Source: Sedimentisphaerales bacterium (GTDB taxonomy: Bacteria > Planctomycetota > Phycisphaerae > Sedimentisphaerales > Anaerohalosphaeraceae). Taken from it: DNA of 45,415 bases. The translations under genes and the position numbers were made by a program. The stretch spans positions 1-45,415 of the forward strand of contig JANQGW010000224.1 of assembly GCA_028282905.1 (NCBI GenBank), in the 5' to 3' direction. Under the pieces are notes generated by a model. It made no database searches. It was not told the origin of the DNA and was given only the letters and a program-made list of their open reading frames with translations. This document shows positions 43,954-45,415 of the stretch, piece by piece. Numbering within the stretch: position 1 is the first letter of the stretch; each line of letters starts with the position of its first letter.

Positions 43954-45415
43954 CTAAGTCCGCAGCAGTTTTCGATAGACCAGCATCGTTAATAAAATCA
44001 GTACTACCAGTCCCGTCCACATAATCGCCACGCCCGTCATCATCGGCGTCGAAGGATTAATCGTCAGCGATTTTCCGGACATGATAAACGTCACCAGCAG
44101 CCCACCGGGAATCGCACTGGCGCCAAACGCACTCAGCACATGGCCGCCGCGAATTAAGATCCCCAAAGCAATCCCCGTCAAAATCAGCGCCACACACCCC
44201 AGCCCCAGCACCAGGCGGGAATGAATCTCAGCCGAAATCTCGCTATCGACCGATGCTAATTCCTCCGGCCACTCATCCAGTGACTTCTGTAAACGCTCAC
44301 TCGGCTCCGCTTTCAGTACGGAATTGGGCGTTCCAACATCCTGAATTGTCGTCAAAATACGCGGCATCGACAGCGGCGCCATAAAATGTTGAGGCGGCTT
44401 GATATTATTCACATACTTATGTACCGCCAGACGCGGCGCCAAACCCGCACGCTGCCAGGTGGGATTGTCCAGATGCAGTTCAAACAGCACATCGCTGCTG
44501 TCGCCCTGAATTGTAATATAACCGCTCTCACAGTCAAACCGGATATGTGTTCCACGAACAGTATCCGTCTGCAGAAGTCGAATCGGCGCCGTCAGTTGAA
44601 TACGTTCGGACTTGCCGGGATCAATGACCGCACTGCCCGCGCTGAGCAAGCAGATTTTCTGGTTTTCATCAGCATCATGCAATGGATAACCATAATTCTC
44701 ATCATTATATTCAAACTGACGGTTGATTTCCTCAGCCAGCATCTCGATAGCAAGCTGATCGCGCGTCTTGACCGCCATTTCGTAAATCGGGTAATAGTTG
44801 ATTTTATCTGCCTGAATGCGTTTCAATTCCTCGATCTTCTGAAACTTGACATCATCGCTTAACAGTGGCGGAAACCGTGTCGAAGCCGAAGAATTACCCA
44901 AAGAAACGACGCTGTCATCGCTGAAACGCCACGCATTTTGGAAAACAACCCGCGCCTCGTTGTACGTGCTGTGCGTCTCGATCTCGACCTTGGCAAGCTC
45001 AGCGGTAATCAGCCGCGAATCGCCTTCCTTACGTCCGTCCACCACGACAATCCCCTCAAGAATGTTCGTCGATGGAAACGCCTGGTCCGCATACAGCCGG
45101 TAATCGCTGCCGGGAAGCCCGTAAAATCCCTTTTTCTGGATATTGCGAAACAGTATCTGCTCGGCATTGGCCTTGACGCTTTTTTCGCTGCGATGCACAA
45201 ACGCCGGAGCCACATAAAAACTCAGCACCAGATTGGCTACCGCCACCAAAATCGCCAGCGTCAGCCCCGGATACACCAGCGTCCACATGCTGACCCCGCT
45301 GGCCCGGCAGGCGTCCAGCTCCCGGTCAGCCGCGAACCGCCCATACACCAGCGACGACGAAAACAACGCGCTGATCGGAAGCACAAACGTCAGCGTGATG
45401 GGGATGAAATAGCAA
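43954..45415 (-). CDS. lptF: LptF/LptG-family permease (5' end outside window)
   Basis: The frame is open to the window edge, so the N-terminus is missing; about 487 residues are visible. The conserved LPISALFSSSLVYGRFAADR and ELDACRASGVS after the early TM segment are typical of LptF/LptG. A large periplasmic region (about 250 residues) follows, then C-terminal TM helices (LVLGLGCVALILTGIALGIL and others). The periplasmic part is longer than in enterobacterial homologues. A GTG at 45384 should not be taken as the start. It pairs with lptG 18 bp downstream. Confidence 0.83.
   Translation of the reverse strand, partial: CYFIPITLTFVLPISALFSSSLVYGRFAADRELDACRASGVSMWTLVYPGLTLAILVAVANLVLSFYVAPAFVHRSEKSVKANAEQILFRNIQKKGFYGLPGSDYRLYADQAFPSTNILEGIVVVDGRKEGDSRLITAELAKVEIETHSTYNEARVVFQNAWRFSDDSVVSLGNSSASTRFPPLLSDDVKFQKIEELKRIQADKINYYPIYEMAVKTRDQLAIEMLAEEINRQFEYNDENYGYPLHDADENQKICLLSAGSAVIDPGKSERIQLTAPIRLLQTDTVRGTHIRFDCESGYITIQGDSSDVLFELHLDNPTWQRAGLAPRLAVHKYVNNIKPPQHFMAPLSMPRILTTIQDVGTPNSVLKAEPSERLQKSLDEWPEELASVDSEISAEIHSRLVLGLGCVALILTGIALGILIRGGHVLSAFGASAIPGGLLVTFIMSGKSLTINPSTPMMTGVAIMWTGLVVLILLTMLVYRKLLRT

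Overview
The window looks like chromosomal DNA of a Gram-negative-type bacterium of the Planctomycetota, most likely class Phycisphaerae. This is inferred from gene content, not a database match. Supporting features are LptF/LptG permeases, a Tat-exported sulfatase next to a secreted glycosidase, DUF1570- and DUF2959-type lipoproteins, a SpoVG carrying an inserted zinc ribbon, and ECF sigma factors paired with membrane proteins carrying LolA-like sensor regions. No phage, plasmid, CRISPR or rRNA genes were seen.

Layout. 1-12.5 kb (minus strand) is the classic transcription/translation block, in transcription order: tRNA-Thr, tuf, terminator, rpmG, tRNA-Trp, secE, nusG, rplK, rplA, rplJ, rplL, attenuator-like hairpin, rpoB, rpoC (3' end outside the window). 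12.6-16.1 kb (minus) holds a secreted HEAT-repeat protein and a DNase I-fold lipoprotein. 16.3-21.8 kb (plus) holds three consecutive cassettes, each an ECF sigma factor followed by a one-TM partner with a LolA-like periplasmic region and each closed by its own terminator. The second sigma gene carries a frameshift. 21.8-22.8 kb holds a sigma-28-like promoter, a FlgM-like gene and a 160-bp MITE-like element whose end lies on that gene's stop codon. 23.0-25.3 kb (minus) holds ispE-spoVG and an MBL-fold hydrolase. 25.4-29.5 kb (plus) holds a VTT/DedA membrane protein, AMMECR1, a DUF1570 lipoprotein, an exported PHP protein and Maf. 29.6-34.9 kb (minus) holds thrC, a HAD phosphatase, a citrate/homocitrate synthase-family enzyme, tRNA-Leu and a TPR protein. 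35.2-37.2 kb (plus) holds ribH-nusB-parA. 37.3-42 kb holds a second MITE-like element, a GH43-like glycosidase, a lipoyl-less E2 acyltransferase, a frameshifted YqaE/Pmp3 gene, a DUF2959 lipoprotein and a sulfatase. 42.1-45.4 kb (minus) holds a PilZ protein, lptG and lptF (5' end cut by the window edge).

How it fits together. Most of the window is core housekeeping. The part that looks least described is the sigma/anti-sigma triplet. Its three partner genes all contain an in-frame, SD-preceded internal ATG just before the membrane segment, which could yield both a full-length anti-sigma protein and a sensor-only form. Two small terminal-inverted-repeat elements (TA and TTAA targets) sit exactly on stop codons, and a family of hairpin-forming intergenic repeats is scattered through 26-43 kb. 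Two single-base frameshifts (second sigma factor, YqaE) are either real decay or sequence errors.
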